From Cognatishimia activa (GTDB taxonomy: Bacteria > Pseudomonadota > Alphaproteobacteria > Rhodobacterales > Rhodobacteraceae), in the NCBI RefSeq assembly GCF_001458335.1, contig NZ_CYTO01000004.1:124001-188000 (forward strand): DNA of 64,000 bases, written 5' to 3'. Numbering within the stretch: position 1 is the stretch's first letter; every line of letters begins with the position of its first letter. Of the stretch, positions 26,460 through 34,771 are shown piece by piece. The notes beneath the pieces were generated by a model. The model made no database searches and was not told the DNA's origin. It saw only the letters and a program-made list of their open reading frames with translations. Both the position numbers and the translations under genes were made by a program.

Positions 26460-26529
26460 GTTGCTCTCAATATGCCGCCAGCGGCGTAGAAACTCGAGTC
26501 GCGCGGCAAGCAAAGAAGCCTGAAAAGCC

Positions 26530-26562
26530 CAATTTTTCTGCAGTGCACAAAAAATGGGCAGG
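26530..26562 (-). terminator. hairpin after nasS
   Basis: On the minus strand, GCCCA with a T-run and an A-run with TTGGGC form an AT-rich hairpin right after the nasS stop, ending in TTTT. It would stop nasTS transcription before the nrtA leader, or weakly separate the two units. Confidence 0.5.
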
Positions 26563-26563
26563 A

Positions 26564-27733
26564 TTACTGACCTGGATCATAAATTTTGTCATTAAAAAAG
26601 CGATTGCGGCCCAGAATCATGGTTCCTGAAACTGTTGGAACTTCCGTGGGAACGGCGAGAGAGCCCTCCACTTTAGACGATGCAAGCGGCAATTCCGCAC
26701 CAACGGGCAAAAGATTCTCACGATAGAGATCGCTGCGGAACACCCGTTCTGCATCCTTAGCACTATAGGCATCTGAAATTCCGAAGCGTTCGATCAGACG
26801 CTCTGCGATCCAACGCCCCTGAGAGCGCCAGGGGAAACAGATGCCGTCCCCTTCGAACATCAAGAAGTCGTTGTGGCGGCGAATATCACCTGCGCTGTTG
26901 ATCATGAAGCGGCCAGCCAGAGCTCGGTCGGCGATTTCAGAGCTCAAACCCAGATATTTGTCAGGCGAAAGCATCTCTGCAGTCATGGTCAAGTTGCCCG
27001 GATCTGACAACCAAACGCAGGCGCGCAAAACAGCGCGCATCAAGCTTCCCGCCACTGCGGGATTGCCGGAAATCCAATCTTCCCGCGCCGCCAAGACTTT
27101 TTCCGGCGCACAGGACCAAATGGCTGCCATCGGTAAAACCAATGAGCCCGCTGCACGCTCAACCGTCATAGAACCCCATGGTTCGCCGACGCAAAACGCA
27201 TCCAATTCGTTATTCTCAATCGCCGCGGCCATCAATGGAGGTGGCACCGCTTGAATAAGAAAGTCCTTGCCCGCGACCATGCCAAAACTGGAAAGCCACA
27301 AAGACACAAGCTCTGCATGCATCGACAATACAAAAGGCATCCCAATACGCAGAGGACGCGGTAAAGCCGCAACCGCCTCACCCGCCGCAATGGCATCTTT
27401 GAAGTCAAATGCGAACCCTTGGTCCTCGAGTCGCTTCGTCATAGCTCCCGAAAGTCCAAACACATTGCCGTTGGCTGAGGTGACCATCATCGCGTTTAGA
27501 CGAGGCAGCCCGGCCAACAAGCCCAGCGCCGATGCCACTGGAACCGGAGACAACATATGTGCCGCGTGTATCTGTCCAAAAGCCAGCAAGTCCCGCAATG
27601 TCGACCAGCTGGGCGCAGCTTGTAACTCAAGCTGCAAACCTTCTTCTTCCGCAAACCCGAGTTCATGAGCGACAATCAAAGGAGCCGCATCGATAAGGGG
27701 CATGTAGCCAGCTTTGACGATCTTCAAACTCAT
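26564..27733 (-). CDS. nasS: nitrate/nitrite sensor NasS (cytosolic NrtA-like protein)
   Basis: The 389-residue protein resembles the periplasmic nitrate receptor (blocks AGYMPLIDAAPLIVAHELGF, AAHMLSPVPVASALG, FCVGEPWGSM) but has no signal peptide, so it stays in the cytosol. In characterised systems NasS binds NasT without nitrate and releases it when nitrate or nitrite is bound. Its ATG overlaps the nasT stop by 4 bp (ATGA), matching one-to-one coupling. The order nasT-nasS-leader-nrtA supports the assignment. Confidence 0.92.
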   Translation of the reverse strand: MSLKIVKAGYMPLIDAAPLIVAHELGFAEEEGLQLELQAAPSWSTLRDLLAFGQIHAAHMLSPVPVASALGLLAGLPRLNAMMVTSANGNVFGLSGAMTKRLEDQGFAFDFKDAIAAGEAVAALPRPLRIGMPFVLSMHAELVSLWLSSFGMVAGKDFLIQAVPPPLMAAAIENNELDAFCVGEPWGSMTVERAAGSLVLPMAAIWSCAPEKVLAAREDWISGNPAVAGSLMRAVLRACVWLSDPGNLTMTAEMLSPDKYLGLSSEIADRALAGRFMINSAGDIRRHNDFLMFEGDGICFPWRSQGRWIAERLIERFGISDAYSAKDAERVFRSDLYRENLLPVGAELPLASSKVEGSLAVPTEVPTVSGTMILGRNRFFNDKIYDPGQ

Positions 27734-28314
27734 GACAGCAATTCCGCTGCAGTGACCAATGCCTCGGCGACATCAGCCACCTTTTTACCTTGATCCATCG
27801 CTGACTTTCGAAGCAGCGCATAAGCTTCATCTTCAGAGATGCCACGCACTTTCATCAGCATCCCCTTCGCCCGATCAATCAACTTACGTTCTTCAAGAGC
27901 GCGTTTGGTGGTTTCCAGCTCGGTGCGCATTCGGTGAAACAGCTGGAACCGCGCGATCGCTGCGTCCAGAACCGGCTTGATCCGATCCATCTGAAGCCCA
28001 TCGACCACATAGGCCGAAACTCCCGCCTCAATCGCGGTTTTCGTCATCTGCGCATCGCTGCGATCTACAAAGAATGCCACAGGGCGATCCATAGGCGAGG
28101 ATGCCGTGGTCAGCTGCTCAATCGTGTCCCGCGAAGGGTTGGTCACATCAATCAAAACCACATCCGGATTGAGCTGCGCAACGGAACGAGACAACCCGCT
28201 CTCTTCGGCGAGCACGTGGATTTTGTGGTCACCGGTCTCATGAAGGCTGTCCACTATTCCAAGAGCACGCTCTTTGTCTTGTTCTACGATGACGATGGTA
28301 AGGGCATTTGCCAC
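27730..28314 (-). CDS. nasT: ANTAR-domain antiterminator NasT
   Basis: The 194-residue protein has an N-terminal receiver-like domain (LTIVIVEQDKERALG; VVLIDV) and a C-terminal ANTAR RNA-binding domain from about residue 130, with LIDRAKGMLMKVRGISEDEAY and the closing helix AEALVTAAELL. It should bind the paired hexaloop hairpins ahead of nrtA and prevent termination. The start is GTG at 28312-28314. It is divergent from the protease gene; the 278 bp between them hold no gene and presumably both promoters. Confidence 0.93.
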   Translation of the reverse strand: MANALTIVIVEQDKERALGIVDSLHETGDHKIHVLAEESGLSRSVAQLNPDVVLIDVTNPSRDTIEQLTTASSPMDRPVAFFVDRSDAQMTKTAIEAGVSAYVVDGLQMDRIKPVLDAAIARFQLFHRMRTELETTKRALEERKLIDRAKGMLMKVRGISEDEAYALLRKSAMDQGKKVADVAEALVTAAELLS

Positions 28315-28592
28315 GGCTGAGTTCTCTGGCTATTCGGCTTCAGTGACGGTTTACGGTGTCACCCACTTGGATTCGAGCGATCACGCCGCGGTGCAGAAAG
28401 GGGCATTGGGCGGCGCACAAAAAACAGGCGCAATCCACTGACACTTGATTACATTTAAGGCGAAAATGGTGCGGTTGAGTCGTTATTGAAATAACTAAGA
28501 CTCAAAATGAGAAAAGATCAGCGGTTCAAATCAATCATTCCTACACCGCACCCTAAGACACTGCCCAGAAATCAAGCAGAAGGATCTCGGGC

Positions 28593-30947
28593 ATGTGCAA
28601 AATCTGCGCGGCAACGGCTACATTTGTTCCCGAACGGCATCCCGGGCTAGGACCTATTTCTGAGACGACAGGAAGCATAGAGAATGCACCCCTAGCCGGC
28701 GTCATGTCGCGACCCGTCTCGGGGTCTTCAAAACCGCAAGATTTCGCAACCATCATTGAGGTAGACGACGCAGTTTGGAGTCTCAGTACAGAGTACACTC
28801 TTGAAGCGGGCGACAGCTTCTTAGGGACCCTGTCGTCAGGGTCAGATCGCGATCTTGTTCGTGTAAACCTAGAAGCGGGGGTGACCTACACGATCAGCGT
28901 AGATGGCCTGAGCCTGGATGATCCGCAGCTTTATGTTTACGACGCTTCAGGTGCCCCTTTAGCTTTCAATGACGATGGCGGTGCTGGAAATGACGCTGTG
29001 ATTTATCTCACCGCTCTGGAAAGCGGCGACCACTATTTGGCGGCCATCAGCCAAGATGGCTCTGCAAGCGGAACCTACGAGATGTCTATTTTCGTTGGAG
29101 ACCATCCCACCCCGCCACCCGAAGCCTCTTTGGCGCAAATGGCCGGCTATTTAACGCATGGATATTGGGAAGACACCGGCCGATCTCAACGCAGTTTTGA
29201 AACGTCAGCAAACAACGAAATAACCGTCGATCTTTCTGGCCTCCAGACTGATGCCCAGCAACTTGTGCGCTGGGCCTTGGAGGCTTGGACCCAAGTGGCA
29301 GATCTACACTTTCGAGAAGTGAGCAACGGTGCACAAATCACGTTCGACGACAATGAAAGCGGCGCATTCGCCTCGACCCGGATCTCGGGCAACAGCATTA
29401 TCTCAGCACATGTCAACGTGTCACAAAGCTATGTGTCAAACTATGGCGCGACCATCGATAGTTACGCGCAGCAAGTCTATGTCCACGAAATTGGGCATGC
29501 TTTGGGCTTAGGTCATTTAGGCAGTTATCGTAGCACCGGCAGTTTCGGCACCGACGAGATATATTACAACGACAGCTGGTCTGTCTCGGTCATGTCCTAT
29601 TTCAGTCAGCTCGAGAACTACAGCACGGGTGCGAGTTACGGGTTGCTTCATGGCCCGATGATGGCGGACATTTTTGCAATTCAAAACCTTTATGGCGCAC
29701 CAACGAATGGCCCAACTGCAGGCAATACGACTTGGGGGTCAAACACCACTTTGACAGGGGCGTCAGCCATCATTCAGGCCGCATATTTTGACGGTGAAGC
29801 CTCTCCAGATGTGGCAGGTAACCCGATCGCATTTACGATTTACGATGAGGGCGGAACCGACTTGCTCGACCTATCAAACAGTGCATTCGACAACTTCATC
29901 AGCCTTGAAAGCGGAACTTTTTCTGATGTCAACGGATACAGAAAAAACATCGCAATCTCAAATAACACGGTCCTCGAAAATCTGACTTCCGGAACAGGTA
30001 ACGACACGCTGCACGGCAATACGTCAGACAACGATGTATTTGCCGGTAGCGGTCACGATCACGTCTATGGGCATAATGGTGATGACACTCTGGAAGGCGG
30101 CCTCGGCGGCGATCAGATTTGGGGAGGCAGCGGTCACGATCAGGTTTATGGCAACGAAGGCAACGACACGCTCGGAGGTCGAGACGGCGATGACGCACTA
30201 TTTGGTGGCGAAGGTCGTGATCAGATTTGGGCCAATGAAGGTGATGACATCCTATGGGGTGGCGGTGACGCAGATACCCTCGGCGGCAGTGCGGGAAATG
30301 ACACGCTCTATGGACAAGAAGGCGCAGATGACCTTCGAGGAAGCAACGGACAAGACAGTCTATTCGGCGGAACAGGCGATGACACACTTGACGGCAGCAG
30401 TGGTGAAGATCGTGCGTTTGGGGGTGAGGGGAACGACCTCATATTTGGCGGCTTTGGCGATGATCACGTGGCAGGCGACGAAGGCGACGACCTGCTTTGG
30501 GGCGGGCTTAACCGTGACACAGTCTTAGGAGGTTCTGGTAACGATACAATCGGAGGGGGAGATAATGACGACATGCTGTATGGAGACGCTGGCAACGACC
30601 GGATCTGGGCCAATCAGGGCCATGACACGATCCACGGCGGCAGCGGAAATGACACCATTGGCGCAGGATGGGGTGATGATGAAATCTGGGCAGGTGCAGG
30701 CGATGACCTCGTCACCGGCGGAGCAGGCTCGGACTGCTTTCATTTCTACGGAAATGACGGAACCAATGAAATTACAGACTTCGAAGATCAAGATACGATT
30801 TACATCTACAATAGCGACCTCTCATACGCTCAGCTGGACATAACACAGTCTGGTGCCAATCTAGCCATCTACTTTGAAAACACCGAGATCACGCTGACTG
30901 ACACAGACTTGAGTTCTATTGAAGCGGACCAATTCGTTTTCGTCTGA
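28593..30947 (+). CDS. serralysin-like RTX zinc metalloprotease
   Basis: The 784-residue protein is a type I secretion substrate. A bacterial pre-peptidase C-terminal (PPC) domain occupies about residues 70-160. The M10 protease domain has HEIGHALGLGH near residue 298 and the Met-turn SVMSY. Then come about 250 residues of calcium-binding RTX nonapeptides (GGxGxD type, residues 466-715) and a C-terminal secretion region with FHFY, ITDFEDQD and the end DQFVFV. There is no N-terminal signal peptide. AGAAGGA lies 9 bases before the ATG. Unlike classic serralysins, the PPC domain comes before the protease domain. No dedicated type I exporter is nearby. Confidence 0.9.
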   Translation: MCKICAATATFVPERHPGLGPISETTGSIENAPLAGVMSRPVSGSSKPQDFATIIEVDDAVWSLSTEYTLEAGDSFLGTLSSGSDRDLVRVNLEAGVTYTISVDGLSLDDPQLYVYDASGAPLAFNDDGGAGNDAVIYLTALESGDHYLAAISQDGSASGTYEMSIFVGDHPTPPPEASLAQMAGYLTHGYWEDTGRSQRSFETSANNEITVDLSGLQTDAQQLVRWALEAWTQVADLHFREVSNGAQITFDDNESGAFASTRISGNSIISAHVNVSQSYVSNYGATIDSYAQQVYVHEIGHALGLGHLGSYRSTGSFGTDEIYYNDSWSVSVMSYFSQLENYSTGASYGLLHGPMMADIFAIQNLYGAPTNGPTAGNTTWGSNTTLTGASAIIQAAYFDGEASPDVAGNPIAFTIYDEGGTDLLDLSNSAFDNFISLESGTFSDVNGYRKNIAISNNTVLENLTSGTGNDTLHGNTSDNDVFAGSGHDHVYGHNGDDTLEGGLGGDQIWGGSGHDQVYGNEGNDTLGGRDGDDALFGGEGRDQIWANEGDDILWGGGDADTLGGSAGNDTLYGQEGADDLRGSNGQDSLFGGTGDDTLDGSSGEDRAFGGEGNDLIFGGFGDDHVAGDEGDDLLWGGLNRDTVLGGSGNDTIGGGDNDDMLYGDAGNDRIWANQGHDTIHGGSGNDTIGAGWGDDEIWAGAGDDLVTGGAGSDCFHFYGNDGTNEITDFEDQDTIYIYNSDLSYAQLDITQSGANLAIYFENTEITLTDTDLSSIEADQFVFV

Positions 30948-31056
30948 GCCTTTCCGTTGGCTCAAAAGACATCAGTCGCCTCTCCGCCAAGTTTCTTCAC
31001 TACGTGCGCCACGCGAAAAGCCAAGAATCAACATCATCCAACCACAGGCATCGAAT

Positions 31057-33372
31057 ATGCAACTCAATCACACACATTTCATCAGCAGTCGTGATGAGCG
31101 GCTGGACAACAACATCTCCGGACTGGAAATTGTCGATCTCCCAAGCGGCAAATATGTCGTCACGACGAGCGGCGCCGGCGGCGGCATAAGGTCTTACCGG
31201 ATCGATCCATCCGATGGTCGCTTGTACGATGTCGATCAGGAATATTTCGCATCGGCGCTGAGCTTAACCGATATTTCGGGCCTCTCGGTCATGGAGGTCG
31301 ATGGACAAACCTATGCTATTGCCGGGTCGTCCGATGGCTCCTTAGTCGCCTATTCGCTAGCGCCCGATGGAACGCTATCCGACGCGACCCCAATTTCAGG
31401 CATTGAAAGTGAAACGACAGACCTTTCAGCCCTTGCTTCATTCGACCTGAATGGGTCAACCGCTCTCTACATCGCGGACGCAGGCACGAGCCAGTTGAAC
31501 GCATACATTTCTGAGAGCGGGACGCCTTTCGCGGTGGTGAACGCGGGCATACCAATCGTCGGTGACGCCCAGTTGCAAACTGTCGAGGTAAATGGCCAAC
31601 CGTATGTTTTGCTGCTCGACCAAAGCAGCCGAGGGATACAGAGCCTTCGCATCGATACGAACTCTGGCGCACTGACACCAGTCGATAGTCTTGGCAGCGC
31701 ACAGGGGGTCGGCATTCAATCGCCAAAAGCGCTACAGACGACCGCAGCCTTTGGAGAAACATGGGTCTTCGCAGGAGGCGCGGACAGCAGCTCTATAACA
31801 GTCATGCGCTTGACAGAAAGCGGAGTCCTGGAGCCTTCAGATCACATTGTTGATACTCTTCAAACCCGTTTCGGCACTTTACAGGACATTGCAGTCGCAC
31901 AGTCAGGAGACCGGGTTTTCATCGTCGCAGGAGGGGGCGATGACGGGCTTTCGCTGTTTACATTGTTGCCGAACGGCCAACTCTTGCATCTCCAGAGCAT
32001 CGCCCAAGAAGAGGGGCTTGGCCTGACCGATCTGCGAGAAATCAATGCGACGTTGAATGATGACCAGATTGATGTGTTCGCAACTGGTGAAGACGGTGGC
32101 ATTACGCAGTTTACTTTAGAGCTTGCAGACATTGGCGCGCAATTGGTCGCAAGCGAATTCGCGGCAGATACGCTCACCGGAGGCACCGGTAACGATGTCC
32201 TGATCTCCCAAGGGGCAGACACGCGCATGACCGGCGGCGCTGGGCAGGATTGGTTTGTGGTCGGTTATGGAGCACAAGACACAATTATTACCGACTTCGA
32301 CCCAGCAAGCGATTACCTCGACCTTTCTGATTTTCCAATGTTGCGATCGCCCACTCAGCTTTCTGTTGAAACCATTGGTGGCGGTATTCGGCTCACCTAC
32401 CGCGACGCGACCATCACAGTTTTTTCGCATAATGGAGCGGGGCTGACGTTAGATGATCTCTTTGGCCCCAGCTTCTGGTGGCCTGACCGTTTTGCGATCA
32501 CCTTGCCTGATGGACTTTATCTCGAAGGCAGCAATGAAGGCGACTCGATGATCGGCGCGTCCCGAGCCGACACACTGCACGGCGCAGACGGAAATGATAC
32601 ACTTTCAGGACTTCAAGGCGCTGACCATATCCGCGGTGAAGCAGATAGTGACCTCATCTTTGGTAACAACGGCAATGACCACCTAGATGGCGGCGGCGGT
32701 GACGACACCGCTTGGGGCGGTGAAGGCGACGACACTGTCATTGGCGGTGACGGCAACGATACGCTGGGCGGCTCTTTTGGCAACGACGTGCTTATGGGAG
32801 ATGCCGGCGCCGACGAAATGTGGGCCGACCAGGGACAAGACAGTCTTCATGGTGGCGCGGGAAATGACACCGTTGGGGGCGGATCCGAGGACGATGTTCT
32901 CAATGGCGACGCCGGTAACGACCAAGCCTGGGGCGGAGGCGGGGACGATATTGTCCACGGTGGGTTGGGGAATGACACACTTGGCGGGCGTGAAGGCAAT
33001 GACACGCTCAGCGGCGGGGCGGGCAATGATGAGATGTGGGCCAACGCCGGGGACGACTTACTGTGGGGCGGGACCGGTGGCGACGTCCTAGGGGGCAGCG
33101 ACGGTGACGATACGCTTCATGGCGAAGCAGGGGACGATGATCTGCGTGCCGGAAACGATAATGACAGCCTTCTGGGAGGTGATGGCAATGACACCATGGA
33201 TGGTAGCAGCGGCAACGATCGAGCCTTTGGCGGCGACGATAACGACCTAATCTACGGCGGATTTGGCGACGACTATTTAGAAGGCAACGACGGTAACGAC
33301 CAGGTTTGGGGTGGCACTGGCAATGACCGAGTCTTTGGCGGCGAAGGGGATGATACGCTCGGGGGGGCATGA
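31057..33372 (+). CDS. beta-propeller RTX calcium-binding protein, cut short by frameshift at a G7 tract
   Basis: The product read here is 771 residues. Residues 1-350 form repeats like a lactonase-type beta-propeller (SGLEIVDLPSGKYVVTTSGA, ISGLSVMEVDGQTYAIAGS and similar). A first RTX block lies near residues 365-400 and a long one from about 490 onward (GNDTLSG, GGDGNDT units). The frame closes at TGA after GDDTLGGA, at the G7 run 33361-33367; removing one G rejoins the tail ending at 33811 for 917 residues. ATG 31057 is chosen because the upstream TTG overlaps the protease gene. It lies 109 bp after the protease gene, probably in one operon. Confidence 0.8.
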   Translation: MQLNHTHFISSRDERLDNNISGLEIVDLPSGKYVVTTSGAGGGIRSYRIDPSDGRLYDVDQEYFASALSLTDISGLSVMEVDGQTYAIAGSSDGSLVAYSLAPDGTLSDATPISGIESETTDLSALASFDLNGSTALYIADAGTSQLNAYISESGTPFAVVNAGIPIVGDAQLQTVEVNGQPYVLLLDQSSRGIQSLRIDTNSGALTPVDSLGSAQGVGIQSPKALQTTAAFGETWVFAGGADSSSITVMRLTESGVLEPSDHIVDTLQTRFGTLQDIAVAQSGDRVFIVAGGGDDGLSLFTLLPNGQLLHLQSIAQEEGLGLTDLREINATLNDDQIDVFATGEDGGITQFTLELADIGAQLVASEFAADTLTGGTGNDVLISQGADTRMTGGAGQDWFVVGYGAQDTIITDFDPASDYLDLSDFPMLRSPTQLSVETIGGGIRLTYRDATITVFSHNGAGLTLDDLFGPSFWWPDRFAITLPDGLYLEGSNEGDSMIGASRADTLHGADGNDTLSGLQGADHIRGEADSDLIFGNNGNDHLDGGGGDDTAWGGEGDDTVIGGDGNDTLGGSFGNDVLMGDAGADEMWADQGQDSLHGGAGNDTVGGGSEDDVLNGDAGNDQAWGGGGDDIVHGGLGNDTLGGREGNDTLSGGAGNDEMWANAGDDLLWGGTGGDVLGGSDGDDTLHGEAGDDDLRAGNDNDSLLGGDGNDTMDGSSGNDRAFGGDDNDLIYGGFGDDYLEGNDGNDQVWGGTGNDRVFGGEGDDTLGGA
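33361..33367 (+). repeat. G7 homopolymer at the frameshift point
   Basis: Seven G in a row inside the RTX repeat coding region. With six G the codons read LGGHEGDDT and stay open to the secretion signal; with seven the frame ends at TGA 33370-33372. Homopolymers like this slip during replication, and are also a common place of sequencing error. Confidence 0.85.
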
Positions 33373-33373
33373 G

Positions 33374-33811
33374 GGAGATGATACGCTGGAAGGCGAAGGC
33401 GGACATGACCAGATCTGGGCGAATGCAGGAGACGACATCGTCCGCGGTGGCAACGGCAACGATTTGATCGGCGGCAGCCAAGGCAATGACAGCCTCTACG
33501 GAGAAGCGGGTAATGACACATTGCTTGGCTCCAACGGCCAAGACCAGATTTGGGCTGGTACAGGCTCTGATCAGATCACCGGTGGCGCGAATGCCGACAC
33601 CTTTCATTTCTACGTAGACGAAGACAGCGCACGTATCACAGACTTTGAAGACTATGACCGCATTCATATCCATGAAACCGGCCTTTCCTACGCGCAGATT
33701 GACATCTCTCAATCCGGCGACGACGTATTCATCGCCTTCCAGGGCACAGAAATAACTTTAGAGAATATGTCCTTATCCGATATCGGCGCGGAACACTTTG
33801 TTTTTGGTTGA
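33374..33811 (+). pseudogene. out-of-frame RTX tail with type I secretion signal
   Basis: The frame continues the RTX repeats (HEGDDTLEGEGGHDQIWAN and on) and ends with a block homologous to the C-terminus of the neighbouring protease: DTFHFY, ITDFEDYDRIHIHE, LSYAQIDISQSGDD, EITLENMSLSDIGAEHFVFG. It has no plausible start of its own, so it is the 3' part of the preceding gene. It carries the type I secretion signal, which the shortened protein lacks. Confidence 0.8.
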
Positions 33812-33891
33812 ACCTGATCAACCAGGCATCGACCACCAAAGCACCATTTTTGAAATAACTGAATGCTGAGCCAGCACTTCGGTGACCAATG

Positions 33892-34629
33892 CTACAACGC
33901 TTGAAGCGCCCGCCGCGCGGCGTCAATATTTGGAACCAAAGGCAAAATTCGCGCCGAGTTCTGCCCAGTTTGCGCGCGCATTTGCGCGACCTTCTCGACC
34001 CAGCCGTCTTTCACATGGGGATCGAATTCCAGAAACTCAAAAACCGCTTCAAGCGTCGATGGCCCTTTGGAACCGCCTAAAAAGACTTGAGCAAATGACA
34101 ATTCGAGAAAACTTCGCGGGTCACGCCTCGTCACATCACGCAACCAATCGCTTCTTTCTCGGCAAAGCCGAAGATGCCTTTCCGCCTCGGAAATATTGAT
34201 ATCACCAAGACGCCGCTCGCCAGAAACGAACGCTTCATAAGCAGTCTGGGCATCGTCCTTGCCCCAAGCGCCGGTCATCTTGGCCAGTTGCAACGACAAC
34301 ACCCTATCCATTTCGCACTCACGGACTAAGACGATACACCGATAATCCAGCAATCGCGCGACCGTAATAAGAGCGGAATTTATTGCGCCGGGAACAAGTT
34401 CATAGCAGTGCTTTATAGCAGGACGATTCCTAAGCGCATCCATGAGGTCGCGCTCCAATTCCGCACCATCAAACCGTTCGGACCAAGCCTGTGTTATCGC
34501 CCCAAACCTGCGTTCCGCATTAAATGGCTCATGCTGAATCGTTGGATGATCTGAAAACTCCGCCAGTAGATCGGCAAGCGCAGTGCCACCTGAGCGTTGC
34601 ATTGTCCAAATGATGTAAGGGTAACTCAT
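33892..34629 (-). CDS. sulfotransferase family protein
   Basis: The 245-residue protein begins with the PAPS 5'-phosphosulfate loop WTMQRSGGTALADLL and has a later IVLVRECEMDRVLSLQLAK segment that fits the 3'-phosphate loop. Family members move sulfate from PAPS to sugars or other acceptors; the acceptor here is unknown. It is convergent with the RTX tail and divergent from the large glycosyltransferase, suggesting a glycan substrate. AAAGG precedes the ATG. Confidence 0.75.
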   Translation of the reverse strand: MSYPYIIWTMQRSGGTALADLLAEFSDHPTIQHEPFNAERRFGAITQAWSERFDGAELERDLMDALRNRPAIKHCYELVPGAINSALITVARLLDYRCIVLVRECEMDRVLSLQLAKMTGAWGKDDAQTAYEAFVSGERRLGDINISEAERHLRLCRERSDWLRDVTRRDPRSFLELSFAQVFLGGSKGPSTLEAVFEFLEFDPHVKDGWVEKVAQMRAQTGQNSARILPLVPNIDAARRALQAL

Positions 34630-34751
34630 CGACGGCGGCCTTTAACGGCAATTTGCAAGGACCCACACACCATTCATTCAAATTCCTAACAAATCGTGCA
34701 GGTCCTCAAAGTGGTTAACCGATGATTCACCTTGGCACCGGATGTTTTGAG

Positions 34752-34767
34752 GCAACGGGCCCGTTGC
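34752..34767. repeat. 16-bp perfect palindrome just before the large glycosyltransferase start
   Basis: GCAACGGGCCCGTTGC is perfectly self-complementary and ends four bases before the ATG at 34772, where a ribosome binding site would lie. No Shine-Dalgarno sequence is seen there. As RNA it could fold over the initiation region; as DNA it could bind a dimeric regulator. Confidence 0.5.
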
Positions 34768-34771
34768 GGCC

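Noticed and set aside
26440-26500. Possible sigma-54 promoter (TGGC with downstream TTGA) ahead of nrtA
   Set aside because: The -12 element does not match TTGC; only the -24 half is convincing.
30000-33800. Regular short repeats that could suggest a CRISPR array or minisatellite
   Set aside because: The period is 27 bases (nine codons) and encodes GGxGxD calcium-binding RTX units in frame; there are no spacers or cas genes.
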